A DNA stretch of 64,000 nucleotides from Micromonospora echinofusca (GCF_017614955.1 NZ_WVUH01000003.1:1-64000); one strand, 5' to 3'. Shown: positions 19,094 through 27,315, numbered from the stretch's first letter. Program-made: numbers and translations. The notes: generated from the sequence alone by a model not told the origin.

Positions 19094-20488
19094 GTGACCG
19101 TCGAGGTGTTCGTCATCACCACCTCCTCGCTCGGTGACCGCAGCTACCTGGCCACCGACGGCCGGGTGGGGATCGTGGTGGACCCCCAGCGCGACACCGA
19201 CCGGATCCTGTACCTGGCGGGCGCCGAGGGGGTACCCGTCACCCATGTGCTGGAGACCCACCTGCACAACGACTACGTCTCCGGTGGCCGGGAACTGGCC
19301 CGGCTGACCGGTGCGTACCATCTGGTGGCCGGTGCCGACGATGTCGCGTTCGACCGGGTGCCGGTCTCCGACGGCGACCTGGTACCCGTCTCGGAGACGA
19401 TGCGGCTCCGCGCGGTCGCCACCCCGGGGCACACCTTCCACCACCTGTCCTACGTCCTCGACGAGCGCGGTGCGGGCGGTTGGGACCCGGTCGGGGTGTT
19501 CACCGGTGGGTCCCTGCTGTACGGCACGACCGGCCGTACCGACCTGCTCGGCCAGCAGTACGCCCACGAACTGGCCCACCACCAGCACGCCTCGGCCGCC
19601 CGGCTGGCCGACCTGCTGCCGGACGGCGCGCAGGTCTGGCCCACGCACGGCTTCGGCAGCTTCTGCTCGGCCACCCAGGCCGACGCGCCCGAGTCGACGA
19701 TCGGCCGGGAACGGCAGGCCAACCCGGTGCTCCGGCTCGCCGCGGACGACTTCGTCACCGAGACCCTGGCCGGACTGGACGCCTACCCGGCGTACTACGC
19801 GCACATGGGCGTGATCAACGCGGCAGGCCCGGCACCGGTCGACCTCACCCCGGTGGCCCGGGCCGACGCGGCCGAACTCCGGCGACGGATCGCCGCCGGG
19901 GAGTGGGTGGTCGACCTGCGCAACCGCAAGGCGTACGCGACCGCGCACCTCGCCGGTACGGTCAGCCTCGGCCTGGACGGCCCGATGTCCACCTGGCTCG
20001 GCTGGCTGATCGACTGGGGTGCACCGCTCACCCTGCTGGCCGCGACCCCGGAGCAGGTCGCCGACGCCCAACGGGAGCTGGTGCGGATCGGCATCGACCG
20101 GCCGGCCGCCCGGGCCACGGGTGAGGTGGAGCAGTGGGCGGCCGACCGCAACCAGCTACGTGAGCTGGCCACGGCGGACTTCCCGGCGCTGGCCGCCGCC
20201 CGCGCGGGCCGCGTCCCCGCCGGTCTGGCCGCACCCGACGTGGTGCTCGACGTCCGGATGACCAACGAGTGGCGGACCGGGCACGTCGACGGCGCGGTGC
20301 ACATCCCGCTGCCCGACCTGCCCGGCCGGCTGGCCGACGTACCCGCCGGCACCGTCTGGGTGCACTGCGGCTCCGGTTACCGGGCCACCGCTGCCGCGTC
20401 GCTGCTGGCCAACGCCGGCCGCGAGGTGACCGTCATCGACGACCGGTTCGAGCGGGCCCGGGCAGCCGGTGTCCCGATGGCGGACTGA
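19094..20488 (+). CDS. Second metallo-beta-lactamase/rhodanese enzyme
   Basis: 464 aa. N-terminal metallo-beta-lactamase fold (LETHLHNDYVSGG, ATPGHTFHHLS, FTGGSLLYGTTGRTDLLG, WPTHGFGSFC), then one rhodanese-like domain without Cys (VVDLRNRKAYATAHL) and a C-terminal rhodanese with Cys in VWVHCGSGYRATAAAS. Two in-frame GTG codons compete (19088, 19094); I prefer 19094, 6 nt after GAGAGGA. A persulfide or polysulfide-processing role follows from family and context. It is only distantly similar to its divergent neighbour, so the two are not a recent duplication. Confidence 0.88.
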   Translation: MTVEVFVITTSSLGDRSYLATDGRVGIVVDPQRDTDRILYLAGAEGVPVTHVLETHLHNDYVSGGRELARLTGAYHLVAGADDVAFDRVPVSDGDLVPVSETMRLRAVATPGHTFHHLSYVLDERGAGGWDPVGVFTGGSLLYGTTGRTDLLGQQYAHELAHHQHASAARLADLLPDGAQVWPTHGFGSFCSATQADAPESTIGRERQANPVLRLAADDFVTETLAGLDAYPAYYAHMGVINAAGPAPVDLTPVARADAAELRRRIAAGEWVVDLRNRKAYATAHLAGTVSLGLDGPMSTWLGWLIDWGAPLTLLAATPEQVADAQRELVRIGIDRPAARATGEVEQWAADRNQLRELATADFPALAAARAGRVPAGLAAPDVVLDVRMTNEWRTGHVDGAVHIPLPDLPGRLADVPAGTVWVHCGSGYRATAAASLLANAGREVTVIDDRFERARAAGVPMAD

Positions 20489-20584
20489 CCTGTCGTTGCA
20501 GCTCGTCGACGTCCTCGCTCGGCGGGACGGTGGAAGGCCGACCGGGCTGCCGCGCCGTCGGTGGCACGGCAGCCCGGGCCCTCG

Positions 20585-20908
20585 TCAGCGGGCGTGCTTC
20601 TGCTGGCAGGGTACGCAGAAGCGGGCATGGGGCAGCACCTCCAGGCGTTCCCGGGGGATGTCCCTGCCGCACTTCTCGCAGACGCCGTAGCGGCCGTCGG
20701 CGAGGCGGGTGAGCGCCCCGGTGATCTGCTCCAGGCTCTGCCGGGTCGCCGCGATCATCGGGGCCCGGGTGTGGTCCTCGGCCGGGTCGCCGGTGTCCGC
20801 GGTGAGTTCCGTCAACCGGGCGGTCTGTGCCGCGAACTCGCTGGTCAACGTCGTCCGCAGCTCGTCGAGCCAGTCCTGCCGGGCGCTGTCGTGGATTTCG
20901 GTGCTCAT
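20585..20908 (-). CDS. TraR/DksA-type zinc-finger protein
   Basis: 107 aa. Helical N-terminal two-thirds, then a C4 zinc finger, CEKCGRDI ... FCVPCQQ, preceded by GRYGVCEKCG as in DksA/TraR proteins. Family members bind the RNA polymerase secondary channel or act as small zinc-finger regulators. The coiled-coil tip (RLTELTADTGDPAEDH) carries acidic residues. ATG with AGGAGA. An intrinsic terminator lies directly before the ribosome-binding site, leaving no room for a promoter in between. Confidence 0.85.
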   Translation of the reverse strand: MSTEIHDSARQDWLDELRTTLTSEFAAQTARLTELTADTGDPAEDHTRAPMIAATRQSLEQITGALTRLADGRYGVCEKCGRDIPRERLEVLPHARFCVPCQQKHAR

Positions 20909-20920
20909 CGGGGTCTCCTG

Positions 20921-20953
20921 GAAAAAGAAAAAGGCCGGAGCTGTCGAGCTCCG
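20921..20953 (-). terminator. Intrinsic terminator in the leader of the TraR-like gene (possible attenuator)
   Basis: On the minus strand CGGAGCT-CGAC-AGCTCCG is followed by GGCC and a run of ten T residues broken by one C. The U-tract ends 2 nt before the AGGAGA ribosome-binding site of the TraR-like gene. It may end transcripts from the HxlR side, but by position it must also be read through to make the TraR-like mRNA unless transcription starts inside it. Confidence 0.8.
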
Positions 20954-20976
20954 CCCTGGTGGCCGTTCCGCTGGTC

Positions 20977-21168
20977 TCATGGGATGAGCGGAGGGCCACG
21001 ACCGGCAGGGGCCGGGCTCGGCAGCCCGTACGCCGAGGTGGGCTGCGGGTGCGCGGACCCTGCGACGCGGACGGCCGGTGTGGCCGGGAGCAGTGCGCTC
21101 CGCCGGGCAGCAGCAGGCGCCGCCGTCACCCGGACGGCGTCGTGGACCTGCTGGCGTAGCGTGCGCAT
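20977..21168 (-). CDS. Possible small ORF
   Basis: 63 aa, beginning MRTLRQQVHDAVRVTAAPAA and rich in Ala, Pro and Arg. No motif and no clear ribosome-binding site. It lies between the HxlR gene and the terminator on the same strand and could instead be leader RNA. The rest of the 20909-21223 gap holds nothing else recognisable. Confidence 0.25.
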   Translation of the reverse strand: MRTLRQQVHDAVRVTAAPAAARRSALLPATPAVRVAGSAHPQPTSAYGLPSPAPAGRGPPLIP

Positions 21169-21223
21169 CCGGCCACCATATGCTGCTCCGGCCGGGAATC
21201 CCAGTGGAAAAGTGGGACGACCG

Positions 21224-21601
21224 TCATTCGTACGCTTCGCGGGCGTCCCGGATGTCGGTCAGGTGCTGCTCCGTCCACGTGCAGCAGACCGCCATCGGTG
21301 CGAGCAGGCTACGACCGAGCGGGGTCAGTTCGTACTCCACCCGGGGCGGCATGCCCCCGTGGTCGGTGCGCTGGACCAGCCCGTCGCGCTGCATCGCCCG
21401 CAGCGACTCGGTGAGCACCTTCGGAGTGACGCCGACCAGCGGCGGGACGAGTTCCGAGAACCGGCGTGGCCCGTCCCGGAGGCAGCGCAGGATCCGGCCG
21501 GTCCAGCGTCCACCGATCCGGATCAGTGGGCGGTCGCCCCGGCAGTTGGCGAACAGGTCCGCGTCCAACGGTTGCTCCACGTCCGCCACGGTATCCGCCA
21601 C
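21224..21601 (-). CDS. HxlR-family transcriptional regulator
   Basis: About 125 aa from a GTG at 21601; a GTG eight residues later is an alternative, and neither has a strong ribosome-binding site. Winged-helix HxlR features: CRGDRPLIRIGGRWTGRILR, FSELVPPLVGVTPKVLTESL, YELTPLGRSLL. Cysteines are present (near the N-terminus, and CCTW near the C-terminus), as in redox/aldehyde-sensing members. Divergent from an NAD(P)-binding oxidoreductase, the usual arrangement for HxlR regulators and their target. Confidence 0.85.
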   Translation of the reverse strand: MADTVADVEQPLDADLFANCRGDRPLIRIGGRWTGRILRCLRDGPRRFSELVPPLVGVTPKVLTESLRAMQRDGLVQRTDHGGMPPRVEYELTPLGRSLLAPMAVCCTWTEQHLTDIRDAREAYE

Positions 21602-21688
21602 TATCGTTGCGGTAACCGGGGCACCGCCGTCTACCGTCCCCCCGCAGCGGCCAGCGGTACGGACTGGCCGGAGGTGGACGGAGCAGGA

Positions 21689-22339
21689 ATGGACAGCATC
21701 ATCGTGTTCGGTGCCGGCGGTCGGGCCGGTCGACAGGTCGTCGCGGAGGCGGTTTCCCGGGGCCACCGGGTGACGGCCGTGGTGCGGGACGCGGTCCGGC
21801 ATCGGGACCTGGCCGCTCCGGCGGTCACCGTGGCCGAAGGGGACATCACCTCGGTCGGGGACGTGGCCCGGCTCTCCGCCGGGCACCGGGCGGTGGTCCA
21901 CGCGGCGGCCCGGACGGACGTACCGGCGGACTCCTTCTTCCCGGTCGCCGGCCGTGCCCTGGTCGAGGGTCTCCCGGTCGCGGGGGTGAACCGACTGGTG
22001 GTGATCGGCATCGGCACGGTGTTGGAGACCGCGCCCGGGGTGGCGGTGCACGACGCGCCGGGCTTCCCGGCCGAGGGTCGGGCCTTCTCGCGGGGGCACG
22101 CGGCGCAGCTCGACGTCCTGCGCGGCGCGGTCGGCGTCGACTGGGTGGTGCTCGCCCCACCGCCGGTGCTGCTCGACGACGCGGCACCGCGCACGGGCCG
22201 GTACCGCACCGGCGGTCACCAGCTGCTCTCCGGTGGCCCGGACCCGGCGGCCTTCTCCTATGCGGACCTCGCGGTGGCGGTGGTGGACGAGATCGACTCG
22301 CCCCGCCACCACCGCACCCTGGTCGCCGTGGGGTGGTGA
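21689..22339 (+). CDS. NAD(P)-binding NmrA/SDR-like oxidoreductase
   Basis: 216 aa. Rossmann motif at the N-terminus, VFGAGGRAGRQVV (residues 6-18), then VTAVVRD and VVHAAARTD, as in NAD(P)H-binding atypical short-chain dehydrogenases that reduce quinones or flavins. The ATG at 21689 has GGAGCAGG upstream. Divergent from the HxlR regulator, which probably controls it. The substrate is unknown. Confidence 0.8.
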   Translation: MDSIIVFGAGGRAGRQVVAEAVSRGHRVTAVVRDAVRHRDLAAPAVTVAEGDITSVGDVARLSAGHRAVVHAAARTDVPADSFFPVAGRALVEGLPVAGVNRLVVIGIGTVLETAPGVAVHDAPGFPAEGRAFSRGHAAQLDVLRGAVGVDWVVLAPPPVLLDDAAPRTGRYRTGGHQLLSGGPDPAAFSYADLAVAVVDEIDSPRHHRTLVAVGW

Positions 22340-22346
22340 GCCCTTG

Positions 22347-22362
22347 TTGACCGTCTGGTCAA
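22347..22362. promoter_or_regulatory. TetR operator 1
   Basis: TTGACCGTCTGGTCAA is a perfect 6-4-6 inverted repeat 48 bp upstream of the TetR start, covering the -35 box. Confidence 0.8.
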
Positions 22363-22375
22363 GAGCGGCTAGGTT
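22347..22375 (+). promoter_or_regulatory. Promoter of the TetR gene
   Basis: TTGACC (22347-22352) and TAGGTT (22370-22375) are separated by 17 bp, a good sigma-70-like promoter. The -35 lies inside the first TetR operator, and the second operator starts 2 bp after the -10, so binding would shut it off. Confidence 0.7.
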
Positions 22376-22376
22376 C

Positions 22377-22392
22377 TTGACCAGGCAGTCAA
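22377..22392. promoter_or_regulatory. TetR operator 2
   Basis: TTGACCAGGCAGTCAA has the same TTGAC-N6-GTCAA plan, 30 bp from operator 1 (about three helical turns), just after the -10 box. Confidence 0.75.
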
Positions 22393-22409
22393 CAGGGGCG
22401 GTGGAGCGG

Positions 22410-23003
22410 ATGGCGAGGGACACCCGGGAGCGCATCGTGCGGGTCGCCCGGGACCTGGTGCACGGCGCATCGATGGCGCAGGTGAGCGTCGAGGAGATCT
22501 GTGCCGCCGCCGGCGTCCACAAGGGAAGCCTCTACCACTTCTTTCCGTCCAAGGACGCGCTCGGGGTGGCGGTGCTCGACGCCAACTGGGCGCTGATGCG
22601 CGCGTTGCTGGAGGAGGCGTTCGGTGACGACGTCCCGCCCCTGGTCCGGATCGACCGGTTCGTCGACGGCTACGCCGGGATGCTGGCGCTGATGCGCGAG
22701 CGGATGGGGGCCACCCCGGGTTGCCCGCTCGGCAACCTCGCCGCCGAGGTGTCCTCCCGCGACGGGGAGATGCGGACCCGGATCGTCCGGATCATGGACG
22801 CCTGGGCGCGGTACTTCGTCGAGGCGGTGCGGGAGGCCAGGGGGCGGGGGGACGTCGGTCCGGCGGTGGACGCGGACGAAGTGGCCGTGCACATCCTGGC
22901 CCACCTCCAGGGCATGGCCACCATGGCCAGGGCGTACGACCGGCCGGAGCTGGCCGGACGGGCCCGGGGCGGAGTGCGGATGCTGCTGGGCCTCCCGGCC
23001 TGA
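22410..23003 (+). CDS. TetR-family transcriptional regulator
   Basis: 197 aa. N-terminal TetR DNA-binding domain: RERIVRVARDLVHG ... SVEEICAAAGVHKGSLYHFF, then a ligand domain containing TPGCPLGNLAAEVSSRD, a TetR_C motif seen in regulators near redox enzymes and oxidoreductases. The start ATG at 22410 overlaps the end of a GGAGCGG site. Its own promoter and that of the downstream redoxin carry the same TTGAC-N6-GTCAA operator, so autoregulation plus control of the redoxin is likely. Confidence 0.88.
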   Translation: MARDTRERIVRVARDLVHGASMAQVSVEEICAAAGVHKGSLYHFFPSKDALGVAVLDANWALMRALLEEAFGDDVPPLVRIDRFVDGYAGMLALMRERMGATPGCPLGNLAAEVSSRDGEMRTRIVRIMDAWARYFVEAVREARGRGDVGPAVDADEVAVHILAHLQGMATMARAYDRPELAGRARGGVRMLLGLPA

Positions 23004-23103
23004 GCGGGTGGATCGGCGCCGGTCAGGTGGCCGGACGGAATCCGTCGCGGTACCTGACCGGCGTTCGATCCCGCGGCCGGACCGCCGTGCGCTGCCCGTC
23101 GAC

Positions 23104-23119
23104 TTGACCATTTAGTCAA
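23104..23119. promoter_or_regulatory. TetR operator 3
   Basis: TTGACCATTTAGTCAA shares the TTGAC-N6-GTCAA plan of the two operators upstream of the TetR gene and lies 21 bp before the redoxin start codon. Confidence 0.75.
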
Positions 23120-23140
23120 CTGAACGATCTGGAGAACACC

Positions 23141-23974
23141 ATGACCACGCGACATCTGCCGGCCACCCCGGCCGGGGCCGCCGAACCGGACGCGTCCGGC
23201 TACCGGTTCGACCGGTTCCGTACCGCCCTGCTCGTCGACGACCTGACCTTCGGCCGGCGGGCGCCCGGCCCCGGCGACCCGGTGCCGGCCTTCGACCTGC
23301 CGACGCTCGACGGCGGCCGGTTCCGCAGTGCCGACCTGGGGGCATTGCCCGTACTGCTGGTCTTCGGGTCGCGTACCTGCCCGGTCACCGAGAGCGCCGG
23401 CCCGGTGCTCCGGCGACTGTCCGCCGAGTTCGGCACCCGGGTCCGCTTCGTGCTGGTGAACACCCGAGAGGCGCACCCCGGGGACCGCTTCGGTCAACCC
23501 GGTACCTTCGCCGAGAAGTGGTCCCACGCGGTCGAACTGCGCCGGCACCACGGGCTGACGTTCGAGGTGGCCGTCGACGACATCGACGGTCGGCTGCACC
23601 GGGCGTTGACCCCGAAGCCCAATTCGGCGTACCTGCTGGATCCCGCCGGGATCATCCGGTACCGGGCGCACTGGGCCAACGACGAACGTGGCCTGCGCGC
23701 CGCGCTGGCGGGACAGGTCGCCGGCCCGGGGCCGGCGCGGCGGCGGAGCCGGGCGATGGTCGGTCCGCTCATGCGCGCCGTCGGGCACCTGCCGGCGGTG
23801 GTGCGGTTCGCCGGCCCCCGGGTCGAACGCGACGTCTGGCGGGCCGCCCCGCCGTTGGCCGTCCTCGGGCGTCTGTCCCGGCTGTTCGGCTGGCTGCCCA
23901 CGGACTGGCGGGGCGTCGCTGCGGCGGTCACCCTGGCCGGGGTGACCGCCGCAGTGGTGGGGCTGCTCAGCTGA
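23141..23974 (+). CDS. Redoxin of the iodothyronine deiodinase-like type
   Basis: 277 aa, thioredoxin fold. LVFGSRTCPVTESAGP corresponds to the deiodinase FGSCTUPP active site, with Cys where vertebrate enzymes have selenocysteine. VLVNTREAHPGDRF matches the EAHPSDGW block of deiodinases, a feature that plain AhpC/TSA proteins lack. Residues after ~185 form a basic linker and a C-terminal hydrophobic segment (AAAVTLAGVTAAVVGLLS), a probable membrane tail. ATG preceded by GGAGAACACC and a TetR operator. Substrate unknown; peroxide or disulfide chemistry is the conservative guess. Its 3' end overlaps the convergent NADAR gene by 8 bp. Confidence 0.8.
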   Translation: MTTRHLPATPAGAAEPDASGYRFDRFRTALLVDDLTFGRRAPGPGDPVPAFDLPTLDGGRFRSADLGALPVLLVFGSRTCPVTESAGPVLRRLSAEFGTRVRFVLVNTREAHPGDRFGQPGTFAEKWSHAVELRRHHGLTFEVAVDDIDGRLHRALTPKPNSAYLLDPAGIIRYRAHWANDERGLRAALAGQVAGPGPARRRSRAMVGPLMRAVGHLPAVVRFAGPRVERDVWRAAPPLAVLGRLSRLFGWLPTDWRGVAAAVTLAGVTAAVVGLLS

Positions 23975-24566
23975 TCGGGGGCGCTCCGGCCGCGAGCCGG
24001 GTGCGGGCCCGCATGAGTGCGAAGCCGAGCAGGTTCAGCCCCCGCCAGCGCTCCGGATCGCTGGCCCGGGGATCGTCCGCCGCCAGACCGATGCCCCAGA
24101 TCCGGTCGACCGGACTCGCTTCGACCAGCACCCGGCCCTCGGTGGCGGCCAGGAAGGCGCCCAGATCCGGGTGCTGGTCGAACTTGGCGACGTTCGCGGC
24201 CACGACCAGGTCGAACCGGTGCGCCACCCAGACCTGCTCGTCGAAACCCCGGACCCGTCGGCCCAGGGCCTTGGCGGCCCCCGGGTCCGGCGCCGCCAGG
24301 ATCCGGTCGACCGCCGGTCCGTCGGCGAAGAGGCGGGCCTTGCCGGCCATCATGTAGTGCTCGGCGGTGGCGTACCGGACCCCGTCCACCACGAACGGCG
24401 CCGGCCACCACTGGCTCAGGCAACCCGGTCCGACGCTCCCGTCCCGCTGCGGTCGGTGCCCCCAGAAGAACAGGTACCGGATCCGGTTGCCGGCGGCGAG
24501 CCGTGCGCGCAGGTCGTCGAGGTCGGTGGGCGGGCGGTCGGTGGGCGGGGTGCGGTGGTCGGACAC
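23967..24566 (-). CDS. NADAR-family protein (YbiA-like N-glycosidase fold)
   Basis: About 199 aa from a GTG; no strong ribosome-binding site, so the start is uncertain. NADAR signature: YLFFWGHRP, LSQWWPAPFVVDGVRYATAEHYMM, a KARLFAD helix, and SPVDRIWGIGLAADDP with the conserved WGxG near the end. Family members hydrolyse damaged riboflavin intermediates (YbiA) or remove ADP-ribose from nucleic acids and occur in NAD-linked and defence gene clusters. It stands alone here and converges on the redoxin gene. Confidence 0.85.
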   Translation of the reverse strand: MSDHRTPPTDRPPTDLDDLRARLAAGNRIRYLFFWGHRPQRDGSVGPGCLSQWWPAPFVVDGVRYATAEHYMMAGKARLFADGPAVDRILAAPDPGAAKALGRRVRGFDEQVWVAHRFDLVVAANVAKFDQHPDLGAFLAATEGRVLVEASPVDRIWGIGLAADDPRASDPERWRGLNLLGFALMRARTRLAAGAPPIS

Positions 24567-24616
24567 GCCGCAGAGCGTGTCACGGGTACCACCGCGCCAC
24601 CACCGGGTTTCCCGGG

Positions 24617-24721
24617 TCAACAGGTGGAGTGGAACAGCCCGCCCACCGACCTGTGCCCGGCCAGTTCGTTGTAGAGGGTCACCGCCTGCCGGGTGTCGGC
24701 GACGTGCACCTCGATGTGGGC
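24617..24721 (-). pseudogene. C-terminal remnant of an unidentified gene
   Basis: About 34 codons on the minus strand read AHIEVHVADTRQAVTLYNEL, then AGHRSVGGLFHSTC and a stop. The sequence has the composition of a real protein end but has no start, and upstream it is cut abruptly where GH26-like sequence of the opposite strand begins. I do not recognise the parent family. Confidence 0.45.
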
Positions 24722-24729
24722 AGTCCCCG

Positions 24730-25567
24730 GCCGACACCGGCGCGAACTCCAAGGCCCGCAACCTGCTCTGCTACCTGAAGACCCACTCCTACGTCAGCGG
24801 GCAGACCGACGCGCCGGACGCCGACCGGGTGAAGCAGCTGACCGGGCGGTACCCCGGCCATCGTCGCCGTCGACCTGATGGAGTACACCAACGGGCGGAT
24901 CGAGACGCAGAGCGTGATCGACTGGTACCGCACCCACCGGGGCATCGTGTCGTTCCAGTGGCACTGGTACTGCCCCCGGGGTGGCAACTACGCGACCAAC
25001 TGCGACTTCGTACCGGACCTGAACAACCCGTCGTCCAAGCTGTACCAGGACATCGACCTGGTACTGCGGGAGATGAAGAAGCTCGGCGACGCCGGCATCC
25101 CGGTCCTGTTCCGGCCGCTGCACGAGGCCAACAACAACTACATGTGGTGGGCCCGGAAGGGGTCGGACGCGTACAAGCAGCTCTGGCGGCTGATGTTCCA
25201 GCGGGCCCAGGCGCTCGGCGTGCACAACCTGGTCTGGGTGTTCAACGGCATGGCCAGCGGCCAGAGCACCTCGCTGGCCTCCTGGTACCCGGGTGACAGC
25301 TACGCCGACCTGGTCACCTCCGACAACTACCAGAGCTGGAACGACCACCACATCTGCACCAGCGTGGGCAGCGACAAGACGGTGGCGGTCGCGGAGACCT
25401 TCAGCCCGCTCAACCCGGCCACCGAACCGGCCTGGTCCTACTTCGTGGTCTGGGCGTCCCGGGACTGGACCGGCAGCGGCAAGGACGTCGCGTCGCTGTG
25501 GCGGACGGCGATGGTCGACCCGAGGACCATCTCCATCGACCAGCTTCCCGACACGGGCACCTGGTAG
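24730..25567 (+). pseudogene. Decayed GH26 beta-mannanase-like gene
   Basis: Glycoside hydrolase family 26 remnant. The 5' part (ANSKARNLLCYLKTHSYVSG, then TDAPDADRVKQLTGRYP) is in one frame and the rest (MEYTNGRIETQSVIDWYR onward) in another; a one-base insertion near 24855-24860 would explain the shift. The 3' part from 24878 is about 229 codons and keeps FRPLHEANNNYMWW (acid/base Glu), WVFNGMASG and VAVAETFS (candidate nucleophile Glu). Signal peptide, start and N-terminal strand are missing. No binding module follows the stop. It abuts another truncated gene at about 24722. Confidence 0.8.
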
Positions 25568-25666
25568 TCCCGCAGAGGTCCGGACCGTCGGCGGTGCCGG
25601 CGGTCCGGGCGCCCGCCACGGTCTGTCCGGCGCCGCCCGCGACGGTCGGCGTCGGACCGTTCCGTC

Positions 25667-26191
25667 TCACCGGTCGCCGTCGTTGAGCACCTGGTACAGG
25701 ATGTGGTCCTGCCAGCGCCCGGCGATGTTCAGGTACGCGGGGGCCAGACCGAACCGGACGAAGCCGTTGCGTTCGAGGACCCGCTGCGACCGCACGTTGT
25801 GCACCAGGGTGCCGGCCTCGATCCGGTGCAGCCCCCACTCCGCGAAGGCGATCCGCTTGATCCCGGCCACCGCTGCGGTGGCCAGCCCGCGACCGTTGTG
25901 GGTGGCGCTGACCCAGTACCCCATGGTGGCCGACTGGAAGGGACCGCGTACGACCTCGTTGAGCGTGATCCGCCCGACGACCGTGCCGGACCCGTCGAGG
26001 ATGACGTGCGGCAGCGCGCTGCCCTGGGCGTACCGGTCGAGGACCGCCCGGATACCGGCGCGCTGCCCCTCGACGGTGAAGTACTCGTCCGGGCGGACCG
26101 GGTCCCAGGGGGCCAGGAACTCGCGGTTGGCGGTGAGCAGGTCGGCCAGGGCCGGGGCGTCCGCGATGGTGACGAGTCGGGTCGCACGCAC
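25667..26191 (-). CDS. GNAT acetyltransferase, RimJ/RimL type
   Basis: 174 aa from a GTG at 26191 with AGGA 7 nt upstream; an in-frame GTG at 26263 overlapping the SDR stop (GTGA) would add a low-complexity extension of 24 residues. RimJ/RimL features: MGYWVSATHNGRGLATAAV (acetyl-CoA loop), WGLHRIEAGTLVHNVRSQRV and LERNGFVRFGLAPAYL. Likely acetylates a ribosomal-protein or other N-terminus. Downstream partner of the SDR gene on the same strand. Confidence 0.85.
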   Translation of the reverse strand: MRATRLVTIADAPALADLLTANREFLAPWDPVRPDEYFTVEGQRAGIRAVLDRYAQGSALPHVILDGSGTVVGRITLNEVVRGPFQSATMGYWVSATHNGRGLATAAVAGIKRIAFAEWGLHRIEAGTLVHNVRSQRVLERNGFVRFGLAPAYLNIAGRWQDHILYQVLNDGDR

Positions 26192-26259
26192 GCCCCGATC
26201 CTGCCAGGCCGGGGCGGGCGGCCGGGGCCCGGACCCGGTACCGGCCGCCGACGCGCCCG

Positions 26260-27159
26260 TCACGGCAGCAGCTTGCCGCCGGTCACCCCGAGCACCTCGC
26301 CGGTGACGTAGCTGGACTCCTGGGAGGCGAAGAAGACGTACGCGGGTGCCAGTTCGGCCGGCTGTCCGGCCCGCCCGAGCGGGGTATCCGCGCCGAACGA
26401 GTCGACCTTCTCGCCGGGCATGGTGGCCGGGATCAGCGGGGTCCAGATCGGGCCCGGGGCCACGCAGTTGACCCGGATGCCCCGCCCCGCCAGGTTCTCC
26501 GCGAGCCCTTTCGTGAAGTTGACGATGCCGGCCTTGGTGGTGGCGTAGTCGAGCAGGTCGGGGGAGGGCTGGTACGCCTGGATGGAGGCGGTGTTGATGA
26601 TGACGGATCCGGGCGTCAGGTGCGGTACGGCCGCCTTGCAGAGCCAGAACATGGCGTACAGGTTGGTCCGCATCACCCGGTCGAACTGCTCGGTGCTGAT
26701 GTCGGTGATGCCGCCCGGCTGGGACATCTGGTAGGCCGCGTTGTTGACCAGGATGTCGAGCCCGCCGAGGTCTTGCACCGCCCGTCGGACGATCTCCTGG
26801 CAGTGGGTCTCCTCGCGGACGTCACCCGGCACGGTCACCGCCGTGCGGCCGGCCTTCTGGACCAGGCGCGCCGTCTCCTGGGCGTCGTCCTCCTCCTCGG
26901 GCAGGTAGGAGAGGAGCACGTCGGCGCCCTCCCGGGCGAAGGCGACGGCCACCGCACGGCCGATCCCCGAGTCGCCACCGGTGATCACCGCCCGCCGCCC
27001 GTCCAGGCGTCCGCTGCCCCGGTAGCTGTCCTCGCCGTGGTCGGGCCGCGCCTCCATCGCGCGGGTGTGGCCCGGGTGCGGCTGCTGCTCGCCGTGCTGC
27101 TCGTCCGGGGTGCGGTACTGCTGCTGCGGGTCCTGCTGTTCGTGCTGCTTGTCGACCAC
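26260..27159 (-). CDS. SDR-family oxidoreductase (general-stress YhdF/YghA type)
   Basis: About 299 aa from a GTG with AGGAGG 8 nt upstream. A Gln/His-rich hydrophilic leader (HEQQDPQQQYRTPDEQ) precedes the Rossmann core: ITGGDSGIGRAVA, ILVNNAAYQMSQ, catalytic Ser in TASIQAYQ and Tyr/Lys in YATTKAG, then NCVAPGPIWTPLIP. The long polar leader and the sequence type match stress-induced SDRs that travel with general-stress genes. It can reduce or oxidise a small alcohol or carbonyl; the substrate is unknown. Confidence 0.88.
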   Translation of the reverse strand: MVDKQHEQQDPQQQYRTPDEQHGEQQPHPGHTRAMEARPDHGEDSYRGSGRLDGRRAVITGGDSGIGRAVAVAFAREGADVLLSYLPEEEDDAQETARLVQKAGRTAVTVPGDVREETHCQEIVRRAVQDLGGLDILVNNAAYQMSQPGGITDISTEQFDRVMRTNLYAMFWLCKAAVPHLTPGSVIINTASIQAYQPSPDLLDYATTKAGIVNFTKGLAENLAGRGIRVNCVAPGPIWTPLIPATMPGEKVDSFGADTPLGRAGQPAELAPAYVFFASQESSYVTGEVLGVTGGKLLP

Positions 27160-27315
27160 TTTCCGGTCCTCCTCGGTCTGGCTCCCTGGATGGGGAACTT
27201 TCCCTGAGGCGGGTCGGCTAATCGGGCACATCGCACCAATTGTTCCGACCGGGCGGCAGCGCCCCGGGATGGGCCGGCAGACCGTTCGCAGGCCACGGTC
27301 CGCTGACCGACCTGC

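Noticed and set aside
22233-22409. TetR gene starting at an upstream ATG (22233)
   Set aside because: That extension overlaps the end of the oxidoreductase gene and the operators, and the family N-terminus begins at the ATG at 22410.
24367-24729. Plus-strand frame running into the GH26 remnant from 24367
   Set aside because: The part before 24730 is low-complexity and antisense to the NADAR gene; only the GH26-like part has homology-type motifs.
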